Assembly: GCF_001905725.1 (NCBI RefSeq)
Contig: NZ_LIWB01000015.1
Span: 175,294 to 217,477 of the forward strand
DNA: 42,184 nucleotides
Direction of reading: 5' to 3'
From: Streptomyces sp. CB02400
Lineage (GTDB): Bacteria; Actinomycetota; Actinomycetes; Streptomycetales; Streptomycetaceae
The number at the start of each line of letters is the position of its first letter. The stretch's first letter is position 1. Below are positions 8,366-17,019 of the stretch, piece after piece. Below the pieces are notes generated by a model. It worked only from the letters and a program-made list of their open reading frames with translations, made no database searches and was not told where the DNA came from. The translations under genes and the position numbers were made by a program.

Positions 8366-8493
8366 GGGGGACACCTCCGGACGACGGCCGTGCGTGGGAT
8401 CGTGAGCACGGTAGGCCGATACGATCTGCGGCCCGGCACATCGCCCCCGGCACGCGCGTCGGTGTCCCCCGTTCGCGGTAACGTGAGCCCCCT

Positions 8494-9531
8494 ATGAACG
8501 CCAATCCCGACGTGCGGCTCCCCGCCGTTTCCGTGATCATGCCCGTCCTCAACGAGGAGCGGCACCTGCGCGGCGCCGTCCGCGCGATCCTCGCCCAGGA
8601 GTACGCCGGCGAGATGGAGGTCGTGATCGCCCTCGGTCCGTCCACGGACCGCACGGACGAGATCGCCGCCGAGCTCGTGGCCGAGGACCCGCGGGTGCAC
8701 ACCGTGCCCAATCCGACCGGCCGCACCCCGGCCGCCCTCAACGCGGCGATCAAGGCCTCGCGCCATCCGGTCGTGGTCCGCGTCGACGGGCACGGGATGC
8801 TCTCCCCGAACTACATCGCGACCGCCGTACGGCTCCTGGAGGAGACCGGCGCGCAGAACGTCGGCGGCATCATGCACGCCGAGGGGGAGAACGACTGGGA
8901 GCACGCCGTCGCCGCCGCGATGACGTCGAAGATAGGTGTGGGCAACGCCGCCTTCCACACCGGCGGCGAGGCCGCCCCCGCCGAGACGGTGTACCTGGGT
9001 GTGTTCCGGCGCGAGGCGCTGGAGCAGCAGGGCGGGTACAACGTGGAGTTCATCCGCGCCCAGGACTGGGAGCTGAACTTCCGCATCCGTGAGGCCGGCG
9101 GGCTGATCTGGTTCTCGCCGGAGCTGAAGGTGTCGTACCGGCCCCGGCCCAGCGTGCGGGCGCTGGCCAAGCAGTACAAGGACTACGGGCGTTGGCGGCA
9201 CGTCGTGGCCCGCTACCACTCCGGTTCCATCAACCTGCGCTACCTGGCCCCGCCGGCCGCGGTGTGCGCGATCGCGGCCGGGATCGTGGTGGGCGCCGTG
9301 CTGACCCCGTGGGGCTTCGTGGTGCCCGGCGGCTACCTCGCGGCGATCGTGCTGGGGTCCGTCCCGGCCGGCAAGGGGCTGCCGCTCAAGGCGCGGCTGC
9401 AGATCCCGGTGGCGCTGGCCACCATGCACATGTCGTGGGGCTGGGGCTTCCTGACCAGCCCGAAGTCCCTGGCCCGCAAGGTGATCGCGAGCCGGCGCCC
9501 CTCGGTCCGCGCGGACGCCGCCTCGCACTGA
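8494..9531 (+). CDS. Family 2 glycosyltransferase with C-terminal membrane helices
   Basis: A 345-residue GT-A fold enzyme that transfers a sugar from a nucleotide donor. Seen: the N-terminal strand SVIMPVLNEERHL, the donor-site VRVDGHGML (one Asp of a DxD-like site), and the acceptor/base motif QDWELNFRIREAGG. Two hydrophobic segments follow near residues 245-290 (VCAIAAGIVVGAVL and GGYLAAIVLGSV), so the active site faces the cytoplasm at the membrane. It lies among LCP genes and probably helps build the lipid-linked polymer that LCP proteins attach; this is inferred from position only. The start ATG follows a weak GTGAG, and a TAACGT hexamer sits 9 bases upstream. It ends at a shared bidirectional hairpin. 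Confidence 0.9.
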   Translation: MNANPDVRLPAVSVIMPVLNEERHLRGAVRAILAQEYAGEMEVVIALGPSTDRTDEIAAELVAEDPRVHTVPNPTGRTPAALNAAIKASRHPVVVRVDGHGMLSPNYIATAVRLLEETGAQNVGGIMHAEGENDWEHAVAAAMTSKIGVGNAAFHTGGEAAPAETVYLGVFRREALEQQGGYNVEFIRAQDWELNFRIREAGGLIWFSPELKVSYRPRPSVRALAKQYKDYGRWRHVVARYHSGSINLRYLAPPAAVCAIAAGIVVGAVLTPWGFVVPGGYLAAIVLGSVPAGKGLPLKARLQIPVALATMHMSWGWGFLTSPKSLARKVIASRRPSVRADAASH

Positions 9532-9543
9532 CCGGACGTCACC

Positions 9544-9575
9544 ACGGGCCCCTCCCCCCCCGGAGAGGGGCCCGT
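9544..9575. terminator. Bidirectional terminator hairpin
   Basis: A perfect 11-bp stem (9544-9554 with 9565-9575, ACGGGCCCCTC) and a 10-base loop lie between the convergent stops at 9531 and 9586. Confidence 0.85.
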
Positions 9576-9585
9576 TGCGGTGTCC

Positions 9586-11193
9586 TCACCAGGTGAACGC
9601 GGGGTTCACCTTCATGCAGGCCTCGTCGTCCGCGCCGTTGAGCGCCTCGGCGGTCTCCGGCACCTCGTTGTTCTCCTTCGGCGCCTTGTACGTCGTGCCC
9701 TCGCGCCAGTCCGCGCCCACCACGAGCGTGACACCGGAGACGTCGGTCGACCTGCGCACCGCGCTCGGCTCGAGCCCCAGGGCCTCGGCGACCGCCGCGG
9801 CGTCGCCCTCCAGGTCCGCGCTCGGGTAACGGACGACGGTCGTCTTCTCGCTCAGGGACGCGCTCTGGTCGGCGACCGCCCTGGTGAACCCCTCGTCCAC
9901 GAGCAGCTCCGCCACGGTGCCGGCCCGGTCGGGGGCCGCGCCCAGGGTGTCGGTGCGGGTGCCGTTCTGCACCAGGACCGGGATCTCGGCGTCCTCGGCC
10001 GCCGGGTCGTCCGGGCCCTGGTCCCCCTGCGTCGGGCCGGTCTTCTTCTTCGTGTCCTTCGTGTCCCCGCCGTCCAGGCTGATGTCCTCGCGCACCAGCC
10101 GGAAGAGCTGCTCGGCGTCCTCCGTGGGCTCCACCCGCGCGCCCACGTACCGGTTCGGCATGGTGGTCATGGTGATGTGCTCCGGCTCGACCTTCCGCAG
10201 CTCGGTGCTGAGGTCGTAGAGCTTCTTGACCGAGTTCAGGCCCGGGTCGACGGTGAGCGCCTCGGTGGCCTTCTCGGCGAGCCTGCGCAGCTTGTTCGGG
10301 TTGCTCAGGGTGGCGTTCTCGCGCAGCTCCCGGACCATCGAGTTCATGTACATGTGCTGGGCCTTGGCCCGTGCCAGGTCGCTGCCGTCCTCGAAGCCGT
10401 AACGGGTGCGCAGCCACTGCAGGGCCTGCTCGCCCTTGACCGGGTGGGTGCCCTCCTCCAGCTTCAGGCCGGAGCCGTGACCCTGGCTGTCGCGCGAGTG
10501 GATGTTGGCGTCGACGCACACCGGGACACCGCCGATGGCGTCCGCCATCGACACGACACCCGCGAAGTCGACCATGAGGAAGTGGTCGATGTGGATGCCG
10601 GTGAGCTCCTGCCAGGTGGCGACGGTGCAGCCCGGACCGCCGTGCCCGAGGCTCTGGTTGGTCATCACCCGCCCGTCGCTCGCCGGATAGACCGTGCCGT
10701 CGTCGGGGTCGGTGCACTTCGGGATCTTCACGAGGGTGTCCCGCGGCATGCTGACGACCGACATGTTGCTGCGGTCGGCGGACAGGTGCACCAGCATCTG
10801 GACGTCCGCCAGCGGTGTGGAGCCGAACGTCTCCCGGGCGCCGCCGAGTTCCTGGTTCTCCTTGCTGTCCCGCGCGTCGGAGCCGATGAGCAGGATGTTC
10901 AGCGGGGTCTGCCCCGCGGCGTTCGGCGTCGGCTCCGGGATCTTCTCGTCACCGAGATTCAGTTCCTGCTGCTCGATGTTGGCGTTGAGGTGCCGGTAGT
11001 AGACGTAGCCGGCGCCGGCCGTGCCCACTATCAGTACGGCCAGCACCATCGCCGACCAGCGGAGCACCCGGTGCTTGCGCGGCGCCCTGCGCCCGTCGCC
11101 CGGGCCCTCGCCGCTCCCGTCCTCGAGGGTGGCCTCGCGGGCGGCCTCGTCCTCGGCGGCCGGTACGGCCTCCTGCACACTGTTCTGCGTCAA
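9586..11193 (-). CDS. LCP family protein, paralogue A1 (LytR_C, aromatic tail)
   Basis: A 535-residue LCP protein with an acidic cytoplasmic N-terminus, one transmembrane helix (VLRWSAMVLAVLIVGTAG, about residues 43-62), an LCP domain and a LytR_C domain (VLVQNGTRTDTLG onward). It ends CMKVNPAFTW. It keeps GSDAR, SMPRD, WLRTRYGF and AKAQ, but the R-x-D motif is L-x-D (PLADVQML), so one catalytic arginine is missing. It has four cysteines, at KIPKC, GPGCT, GVPVC and EACMK. Start: GGAGG lies 9 bases before a TTG at 11193. It is a close relative of the copy at 13202 (both PNAAGQTPLNILLIGSD, both ending in Trp) and the last of a run of five co-directional LCP genes. A hairpin separates it from the gene upstream. 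Confidence 0.9.
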   Translation of the reverse strand: MTQNSVQEAVPAAEDEAAREATLEDGSGEGPGDGRRAPRKHRVLRWSAMVLAVLIVGTAGAGYVYYRHLNANIEQQELNLGDEKIPEPTPNAAGQTPLNILLIGSDARDSKENQELGGARETFGSTPLADVQMLVHLSADRSNMSVVSMPRDTLVKIPKCTDPDDGTVYPASDGRVMTNQSLGHGGPGCTVATWQELTGIHIDHFLMVDFAGVVSMADAIGGVPVCVDANIHSRDSQGHGSGLKLEEGTHPVKGEQALQWLRTRYGFEDGSDLARAKAQHMYMNSMVRELRENATLSNPNKLRRLAEKATEALTVDPGLNSVKKLYDLSTELRKVEPEHITMTTMPNRYVGARVEPTEDAEQLFRLVREDISLDGGDTKDTKKKTGPTQGDQGPDDPAAEDAEIPVLVQNGTRTDTLGAAPDRAGTVAELLVDEGFTRAVADQSASLSEKTTVVRYPSADLEGDAAAVAEALGLEPSAVRRSTDVSGVTLVVGADWREGTTYKAPKENNEVPETAEALNGADDEACMKVNPAFTW

Positions 11194-11212
11194 CTTCTGC
11201 GTCCTCCACAGC

Positions 11213-11260
11213 CCTCAGGGCCCGCCGTACGTCTTGGAGACATACGACGGGCCCGTGAGG
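11213..11260 (-). terminator. Hairpin after LCP paralogue B1
   Basis: A 48-base imperfect inverted repeat (CCTCAGGGCCCGCCGTACGTC against 11239-11260) begins 13 bases past the stop of the gene at 11274 and ends 20 bases before the next TTG start. It should limit read-through within the LCP run. Confidence 0.7.
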
Positions 11261-11273
11261 TTGCGCTACGGCC

Positions 11274-12998
11274 TCAACTCGCGCACTGAACTTTGTCGGC
11301 CGTGGACTTCTCCACCTCGGGCGTCTCGATCGACGCGGCGTCGAGTTTGACTCCGGCGCCCTTGAAGTCCTTGCCGAGGGTGAGGGTCATGGCGGGCAGG
11401 CCCTGGGAGTTGGTGACGCTTTCGCCGGGTTTCATGGCGGATCCGGACAGGCCGAGGATGTCGGCGAGGCGGCGGGCCTGGTCGGCCTGGTCGGGGGCGT
11501 ACTCGAGGGTGGTCTTCTTCAGTTCCTCGGGTGCGTTGCCGGCGTTCTCGGACTTGGTGACGCCCGCTTCGAGCTGGAGGTAGTTGAGTTCCTGCGAGGC
11601 GCTGCCCGAGGGGGCGCCGCCGTTGAGGATGCGGACGCGGACCTCGTCGGGGTCGGACTTGGTGCCCTTGAGGCGGGCGGCGACCGCGGCGGCCTCCTTC
11701 TTCTCCTTCTTCTTGACCTCGGTGAAGGAGATGTCGTTCGCGATCATCTCGAAGACCTGGGGCGCCTTGGACGGGTTGGGGACGACCGTCGCCCTGACCT
11801 TCTCGGTGGGGTTGTCGACCACCGGCACCGTCAGGAACGTGATGTTCTTCGTCGGCACCTTCTTCAGCTCCAGGGCGATGTCCTTCAGCGTGCCCACCTT
11901 GCCGATGGCGCTGTCCACGGTGAGCGCCTTGGTCGCGGCCTCGGCCAGCTTGATCAGCTTGGTGGGGCTGGTGAGGGTGTCGCTGGAGGACATCTGCCGC
12001 ATGAGGGAGCCCAGGAACTGCTGCTGGACCTTGATGCGGTCCAGGTCGCCCTCGTTGCCGAAGGAGTGCCGGGTGCGGAGGAAGGCCAGGGCCTGCTCGC
12101 CCTCGATCTGTGACTCGCCCGCGGGCAGCTTCAGATGGGACTTCGGATCGTCCACGGCGTGCTCCACACAGACCTTCACGCCGCCGACCGCCGTGGTCAG
12201 CGTCTTGACCGCGTTGAAGTCGGCCATCATGAAGTGGTGGGGCTGGATGCCGGTCGCCTCCTTCACCGTGCGCATGGTGCAGCCGGCGTCCCGGCCGTCC
12301 TGGCCGAGGCTCGTGTTGAAGCGGACGCCGGTGGAGCCGGGGACGATCTTCTCCGTCCCGTCCTCCTGCGTGGTCGGGCAGTCGGGGATGTCGACGATCA
12401 TGTCGCGGGGGATGCTGAGCGCGGTCGCGTTGGAGCGGTCCTTGGCGACGTGCAGCAGGATCGTGGTGTCCGCGTGCCCCGTGCTGCCCTTGTCGCCGTA
12501 GCCCTCGTTGCCCTCGCCGGTTCGCTTGTCGGTGCCGACGATGAGGATGTTGAAGGCCTCGTCCTTCTTGAAGCTGCTGCTGCCCGCGTCGCCCACGTCC
12601 GTCGTCGTGACGTTGCCCTCGAGGTGCTTGAGGTAGAGGTAGCCGCCGACACCGGTGGCGAGGACGACGAACGCCATGGTGCCGCCGGTCCACATCAGGA
12701 CCTTCCTGCCCCGTGACTTCTTCTTCGCCGGCCGGCGTCCGCGCCGCCCCGGCGCCGGTTCCTCCGGTGGCGCACCACGGCGTCGCCGCTGGGGCGGGAC
12801 CTCACGGCCGGGCGCGGCCGTACGACGGCCCTTCGCGCCCTCGGTGGTGTCACGCGGCGCGGACCTGCGCGGGCCCGGGACGGCCGGCTGCGGTGCGGAA
12901 GGGGGCAGTCGCAGTTCGTATTCGCCGGTACGCGGATTCAGTACCCACTGGTCTGCGGGGTCGACGTCGTCTGCCCGCCCACGTCCTTGCGCGTCCAC
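11274..12998 (-). CDS. LCP family protein, paralogue B1 (LytR_C)
   Basis: About 574 residues. The N-terminus VDAQGRGRADDVDPADQWV leads into a long basic Arg/Pro-rich cytoplasmic segment, then one transmembrane helix (TGGTMAFVVLATGVGGYLYL), an LCP domain and a LytR_C domain (VRVRILNGGAPSGSASQ onward), ending VQCAS. It retains GTDKR, SIPRD, FLRTRHSFGNEGDLDR and VQQ, but the R-x-D motif is H-A-D (GHADTTILL). Four cysteines sit at IPDC, DAGCT, VKVC and VQC. Start: a GTG at 12998 lies 11 bases after GGAGG and matches the start of paralogue B2; longer readings have no ribosome binding site. Its 3' 395 bases are almost identical to B2 (see the conversion tract). Function in polymer ligation is from the family; the active-site change makes activity uncertain. 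Confidence 0.9.
   Translation of the reverse strand: MDAQGRGRADDVDPADQWVLNPRTGEYELRLPPSAPQPAVPGPRRSAPRDTTEGAKGRRTAAPGREVPPQRRRRGAPPEEPAPGRRGRRPAKKKSRGRKVLMWTGGTMAFVVLATGVGGYLYLKHLEGNVTTTDVGDAGSSSFKKDEAFNILIVGTDKRTGEGNEGYGDKGSTGHADTTILLHVAKDRSNATALSIPRDMIVDIPDCPTTQEDGTEKIVPGSTGVRFNTSLGQDGRDAGCTMRTVKEATGIQPHHFMMADFNAVKTLTTAVGGVKVCVEHAVDDPKSHLKLPAGESQIEGEQALAFLRTRHSFGNEGDLDRIKVQQQFLGSLMRQMSSSDTLTSPTKLIKLAEAATKALTVDSAIGKVGTLKDIALELKKVPTKNITFLTVPVVDNPTEKVRATVVPNPSKAPQVFEMIANDISFTEVKKKEKKEAAAVAARLKGTKSDPDEVRVRILNGGAPSGSASQELNYLQLEAGVTKSENAGNAPEELKKTTLEYAPDQADQARRLADILGLSGSAMKPGESVTNSQGLPAMTLTLGKDFKGAGVKLDAASIETPEVEKSTADKVQCAS
11337..11731 (-). repeat. Near-identical tract shared by LCP genes B1 and B2 (copy in B1)
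   Basis: Aligns without gaps to 15089-15483 at an offset of 3752. The only mismatch I find in 395 bases is C at 11502 against T at 15254, a silent GAG/GAA change. It codes for the whole LytR_C domain. Just upstream, the LCP-domain part falls to roughly 60 percent protein identity. Confidence 0.9.
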
Positions 12999-13112
12999 GG
13001 TTTTCCAATCCTCCGTCAGGGCCACGCGGCGCCTGCTCCGAAGGCGCACGGTAAAGGTCGGCAAGTGCACTGCGCCAGAGCGGACCTCATGGCGGGGGGC
13101 ACGGGGGTGCTC

Positions 13113-13118
13113 ACACTA
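13113..13118 (-). promoter_or_regulatory. Candidate -10 element for LCP gene B1
   Basis: TAGTGT, preceded by GA, lies about 115 bases upstream of the GTG start. A convincing -35 box is not obvious. The same GATAGTGTG octamer-plus-one occurs upstream of the large glycosyltransferase gene near 27532. Confidence 0.3.
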
Positions 13119-13201
13119 TCTGCCAAGTTGAGCGTCGAACGGTACAGGTGACGTATCCGACGTTCCCACCCAGGGAGCAACTCCTCGTATGTACTGAATT
13201 C

Positions 13202-14857
13202 CTACCATCGGTAAGGCTTGTACACGTCCATGCACTTGCCTGTCTCGGATCCGTTCAGGGCGTCACTGCTGTCGGGCAGGTCCCCGGCCTCCGGCTTCTT
13301 CTGCTGCGGATACGACGTGCCCGTACGCCAGTCCGCCCCGATGTCGACCGTGACCCCGGACACGTCCGTCGACCTGCGCGTCGCGCTCGCCGGAATTCCC
13401 AGCGCCTCGGCGACCCGCCGGGCGTCCTCGGCCGACTCGTCGCCCGGGTGACGGACGACGGTCCTCTGCTCGGACAGCGCCGCCGACGTGTCCGCCGTCG
13501 CCCGGTCGAAGCCCCGCTCCACCAGCGTCCGGGTGATGGCGTGCGCGCGGCCGTCGACCGGTCCGAGGGTGGAGGAGCGGGTGGCGTTCCGCACCAGGAC
13601 GTCGATGTCGGCGGCGTCGGAGGACGAGCCGCCCGAGGGTTTCGCGGAGGGTTTCGCGGAGGACTTCGCGCCGCCGCTGTCCTTGTCGCCGTTGTCGTCG
13701 AAGGGCACGTCGTCGCGGAGCATCGCCCACATCTGCTCGGCGTCGTCACCGGCCGGAAGCAGGTGGTTCGCGTTCTCGGGGTCCGCGACGGTGGGCATCG
13801 TCGTCATGGTGATGCGGTTCGAGGGGACCGTCTTGAGCTGCATACCGAGGTCGAACAGCTTCTTGACCGTGCCGATCTCCTCGGACACCACCAGCGACTT
13901 CGTGGCCGCCTCGGCCAGGTCCATCAGCCTGCCGGTGTCGGTGAAGACGTTCTGGCCCCGCAGGGTGCGCATCGCCGAGTTCATGTACATGCGCTGCGCC
14001 CGGGTCCGCAGCACGTCGCTGCCCCAGGCGTGCCGGGTGCGCAGCCACTGCAGCGCCTGCTCGCCCTTCACCTTCTCGGATCCGGCCTTCATCTTCAGTC
14101 CCGAGCCGCCGGGCATCCCGGGCAGCGGGCGGTCCCACACGTTCTGGTTCACGCAGACCCCGACACCGCCGATGGCGTCGGCCATCCGCACCACGCCCGC
14201 GAAGTCGATGGTCATCCAGTGGTCGATGTAGACACCGGTGAGGTTCTCCCAGGTGGCCAGCGTGCAGCCGGCCCCGCCGCGGCCCAGCGACTCGTTGATG
14301 ATCGTGTCGGCCGCCGGGTAGGTCCTGCCGGTCTCCGGATCGGTGCACTCGGGGATGTCGACCCGGGTGTCGCGCGGAATGCTCACCACCGCGGCGCTCT
14401 CGCGGTCCGCCGCCAGGTGGATCAGCATCTGCACATCGCCCAGCGGCACGCTGTCGCGGTGGTCCTTGCCGCCGCCCAGCGCCACGTTGGCGTCGGAGGC
14501 GCGGCTGTCGGAGCCGATCAGCAGGATGTTCAGGGGAGTCTGCCCGGCGGCGTTCGGCTCGGTCCTGCGGGCCTTGGAGTCGCCGCTGCTGCGCTCGCCC
14601 TTCTCGATGTTGCCGTTCAGGTGTCGGTAGTAGAGGTATCCGGCGCCGGCCGTGCCGAGTATCAGGACCGACAGCGTCATCGCGGACCATCTGAGCACGC
14701 GGTGCCGCCGCCTGGGCCGCCTGCCGTGGCCGCGCCGTCTGCCGCCTGCGCCGTTCGTGTGGTCCGCGCCGGGACCGTCCCGCTCGGACGTGCCGTCCCC
14801 GGCGGACCGGACCGCGTCCGGCCGCGCTCCCTCTCCCCGCACACCGCTGTGTGTCAT
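13202..14857 (-). CDS. LCP family protein, paralogue A2 (LytR_C, aromatic tail)
   Basis: A 551-residue sister of the gene at 9586: basic N-terminus, transmembrane helix VLRWSAMTLSVLILGTAG, LCP domain with GSDSR, SIPRD, WLRTRHAWGSD, and a LytR_C domain, ending CMDVYKPYRW. The R-x-D motif is again L-x-D (PLGDVQML). The four cysteines sit at the same places as in A1 (DIPEC, GAGCT, GVGVC, GKCMD). A Lys/Ser/Pro linker with KPSAKPSG repeats (about residues 395-425) separates the two domains and is longer than in A1. Start: GGGGAG lies 6 bases before the ATG at 14857; upstream codons to 14938 lack support. Order in the run is B2 then A2 then B1 then A1, consistent with duplication of a two-gene unit. 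Confidence 0.9.
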   Translation of the reverse strand: MTHSGVRGEGARPDAVRSAGDGTSERDGPGADHTNGAGGRRRGHGRRPRRRHRVLRWSAMTLSVLILGTAGAGYLYYRHLNGNIEKGERSSGDSKARRTEPNAAGQTPLNILLIGSDSRASDANVALGGGKDHRDSVPLGDVQMLIHLAADRESAAVVSIPRDTRVDIPECTDPETGRTYPAADTIINESLGRGGAGCTLATWENLTGVYIDHWMTIDFAGVVRMADAIGGVGVCVNQNVWDRPLPGMPGGSGLKMKAGSEKVKGEQALQWLRTRHAWGSDVLRTRAQRMYMNSAMRTLRGQNVFTDTGRLMDLAEAATKSLVVSEEIGTVKKLFDLGMQLKTVPSNRITMTTMPTVADPENANHLLPAGDDAEQMWAMLRDDVPFDDNGDKDSGGAKSSAKPSAKPSGGSSSDAADIDVLVRNATRSSTLGPVDGRAHAITRTLVERGFDRATADTSAALSEQRTVVRHPGDESAEDARRVAEALGIPASATRRSTDVSGVTVDIGADWRTGTSYPQQKKPEAGDLPDSSDALNGSETGKCMDVYKPYRW

Positions 14858-15022
14858 GCCCGTCTCCCCGCCCTCGCTCCCGCGAACGCGCCCCCGCGCG
14901 CGGCTCTTCCGCACGGTCGGACACGCGCCGGCCCTCAATGGCTGTACGACCGCGCCGGTGGACCGGTTGCCCTCCCGGCCGTAACAGGGCCGTTCTGTAG
15001 GACGGGTGACGGGACCGTCAGG

Positions 15023-16759
15023 TCACTCGGCGCACTCGACCTTGTCCGCCGTGGACTTCTGGACCCCTTCCGGGGTCTTGCCGGAGGTGGCGTCGAGTTT
15101 GACTCCGGCGCCCTTGAAGTCCTTGCCGAGGGTGAGGGTCATGGCGGGCAGGCCCTGGGAGTTGGTGACGCTTTCGCCGGGTTTCATGGCGGATCCGGAC
15201 AGGCCGAGGATGTCGGCGAGGCGGCGGGCCTGGTCGGCCTGGTCGGGGGCGTATTCGAGGGTGGTCTTCTTCAGTTCCTCGGGTGCGTTGCCGGCGTTCT
15301 CGGACTTGGTGACGCCCGCTTCGAGCTGGAGGTAGTTGAGTTCCTGCGAGGCGCTGCCCGAGGGGGCGCCGCCGTTGAGGATGCGGACGCGGACCTCGTC
15401 GGGGTCGGACTTGGTGCCCTTGAGGCGGGCGGCGACCGCGGCGGCCTCCTTCTTCTCCTTCTTCTTGACCTCGGTGAAGGAGACGTCGTTCTTGATCATG
15501 TCGAAGACCTGCCGGGCGGGCGCCTCCCTGAGGACGACCGTCGCCTTGACCTTCTCGGCCGGGTTGTCGTCCACCGGCACCGTGGTGAAGGTCAGGTTCT
15601 TGGTGTTGAGCTTGCCCAGCTCCAGACCGAGGTCCTTCAGCTTGCCGATGCTGTCCAGCTGGGAGTCGACGGTCAGCGCCTCGGTGCCCGCCTCTGCGAG
15701 CTTCAGCATCTTGGACGGGCTGGTGAGCGTGTCGTTGGACTTCAACTTGCGCATCAGCGAGCTGAGGAACTGCTGCTGGATCTCGATGCGGCTCAGGTCG
15801 CCGCCGAAGCCCACCGAGTGCCGGGTGCGCACGAAGGCCAGCGCCTGCTCGCCCTCGATGGTGTGCTTGCCCGCCGGCAGTTTCAGGTGCGAGTCAGGGT
15901 CGTCGATGTCCTTCGCCAGACACACCTCGACCCCGTCGACGGCCGTGGTCAGCGTCTTGACCGCGTTGAAGTCGGCCACCATGAAGTTGTCGGGGGTGAC
16001 ACCGGTCAGCTCGGTGACGGTCCGCATGGTGCAGCTGGGCGTACGGCCGTCCTGGCCGAGGCTCGTGTTGAAGCGGACGCCGGTGGAGCCCGGAATGACC
16101 TTCTCCGTCCCGTCCTCCTGCGTGGTCGGGCAGTCGGGGATGTCGACGATCAGGTCACGCGGGATGCTGAGTGCGGTCGCGTTGGAACGGTCCTTGGAGA
16201 CGTGCAGCAGGATCGTGGTGTCCGCGTGGCCGGCGCTGCCCGCGTCGCCGTAACCGTCGTTGCCGTCGCCGGTGCGCTTGTCGGTGCCGATCAGCAGGAT
16301 GTTGATGGCCTTGTCCTTCTGGAAGCCACCGGTGCCCGCGCCGTCGTCGGGGAGGGACTGGATGTTGTCGTTGAGGTGCTCCAGATAGAGGTAGCCGCCG
16401 ACGGCGGTGGCGAGGACGACGAACGCCATGGTGCCGCCGGTCCACAGCAGGATCCTCTTGCCCCGCGACTTCTTCTTCGCCTTCTTCGCCGGCCGGCGTC
16501 CGCGCCGCCCCGGCGCCGGTTCCTCCGGTGGCGTACCACGGCGTCGCCGCTGGGGCGGGACCTCACGGCCGGGCGCGGCCGTACGACGGCCGGTTCCGCC
16601 GCCGGCGGTGTCACGCGGGGCGGGCCTGCGCGGGCCCGGGACGGCCGGCTGCGGTGCGGAAGGGGGCAGTCGCAGTTCGTATTCGCCGGTATCCGGATTC
16701 AGCACCCACTGATCCGCGGGATCGACGTTCTCCGTCCGCTCACGTCCTTGCGCGTCCAC
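15023..16759 (-). CDS. LCP family protein, paralogue B2 (LytR_C)
   Basis: About 578 residues and the sister of B1 at 11274. It has the same VDAQGR start, DPADQWVLN segment, Arg/Pro-rich cytoplasmic region, transmembrane helix (TGGTMAFVVLATAVGGYLYL), LCP domain and LytR_C domain, ending VECAE. It keeps GTDKR, SIPRD and FVRTRHSVGFGGDLSR; the R-x-D motif is H-A-D (GHADTTILL). Cysteines sit at IPDC, RTPSC, VEVC and VEC. Start: GTG at 16759, 11 bases after GGAGG; an ATG four codons earlier touches the same GGAGG and is less likely. Identity with B1 is patchy: near 100 percent at the 3' end and in parts of the 5' end, much lower in the middle. That pattern suggests conversion between the copies. 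Confidence 0.9.
   Translation of the reverse strand: MDAQGRERTENVDPADQWVLNPDTGEYELRLPPSAPQPAVPGPRRPAPRDTAGGGTGRRTAAPGREVPPQRRRRGTPPEEPAPGRRGRRPAKKAKKKSRGKRILLWTGGTMAFVVLATAVGGYLYLEHLNDNIQSLPDDGAGTGGFQKDKAINILLIGTDKRTGDGNDGYGDAGSAGHADTTILLHVSKDRSNATALSIPRDLIVDIPDCPTTQEDGTEKVIPGSTGVRFNTSLGQDGRTPSCTMRTVTELTGVTPDNFMVADFNAVKTLTTAVDGVEVCLAKDIDDPDSHLKLPAGKHTIEGEQALAFVRTRHSVGFGGDLSRIEIQQQFLSSLMRKLKSNDTLTSPSKMLKLAEAGTEALTVDSQLDSIGKLKDLGLELGKLNTKNLTFTTVPVDDNPAEKVKATVVLREAPARQVFDMIKNDVSFTEVKKKEKKEAAAVAARLKGTKSDPDEVRVRILNGGAPSGSASQELNYLQLEAGVTKSENAGNAPEELKKTTLEYAPDQADQARRLADILGLSGSAMKPGESVTNSQGLPAMTLTLGKDFKGAGVKLDATSGKTPEGVQKSTADKVECAE
15089..15483 (-). repeat. Near-identical tract shared by LCP genes B1 and B2 (copy in B2)
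   Basis: Partner of 11337-11731. Both tracts have the same orientation and lie 3752 bases apart, so unequal recombination between them would delete or duplicate the intervening A2 gene. Confidence 0.9.
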
Positions 16760-17019
16760 GCTTGTCCGCATCCTCCGTCGGGGCCACGAGGTGCGCCCTC
16801 CCCTCCGGACGCCCGGTTTCGGTCTTCCCGGTGCGCGCTCCTCCTCACGGCGGGGCCGCTCGGGCACCGGCGCACCGGACCGTCACATTAACCGCCCGGT
16901 TCGCCGTGGGGCGATATCGGCCTTGAATTCTCAGCTTCCTTACAGCGGGCAATGTGTGCGTTTCCCGAACCAAGGGCCCATTGTTCCGAGCGGCTCTTGT
17001 GCCGGTCTTGGAGTTCGCT

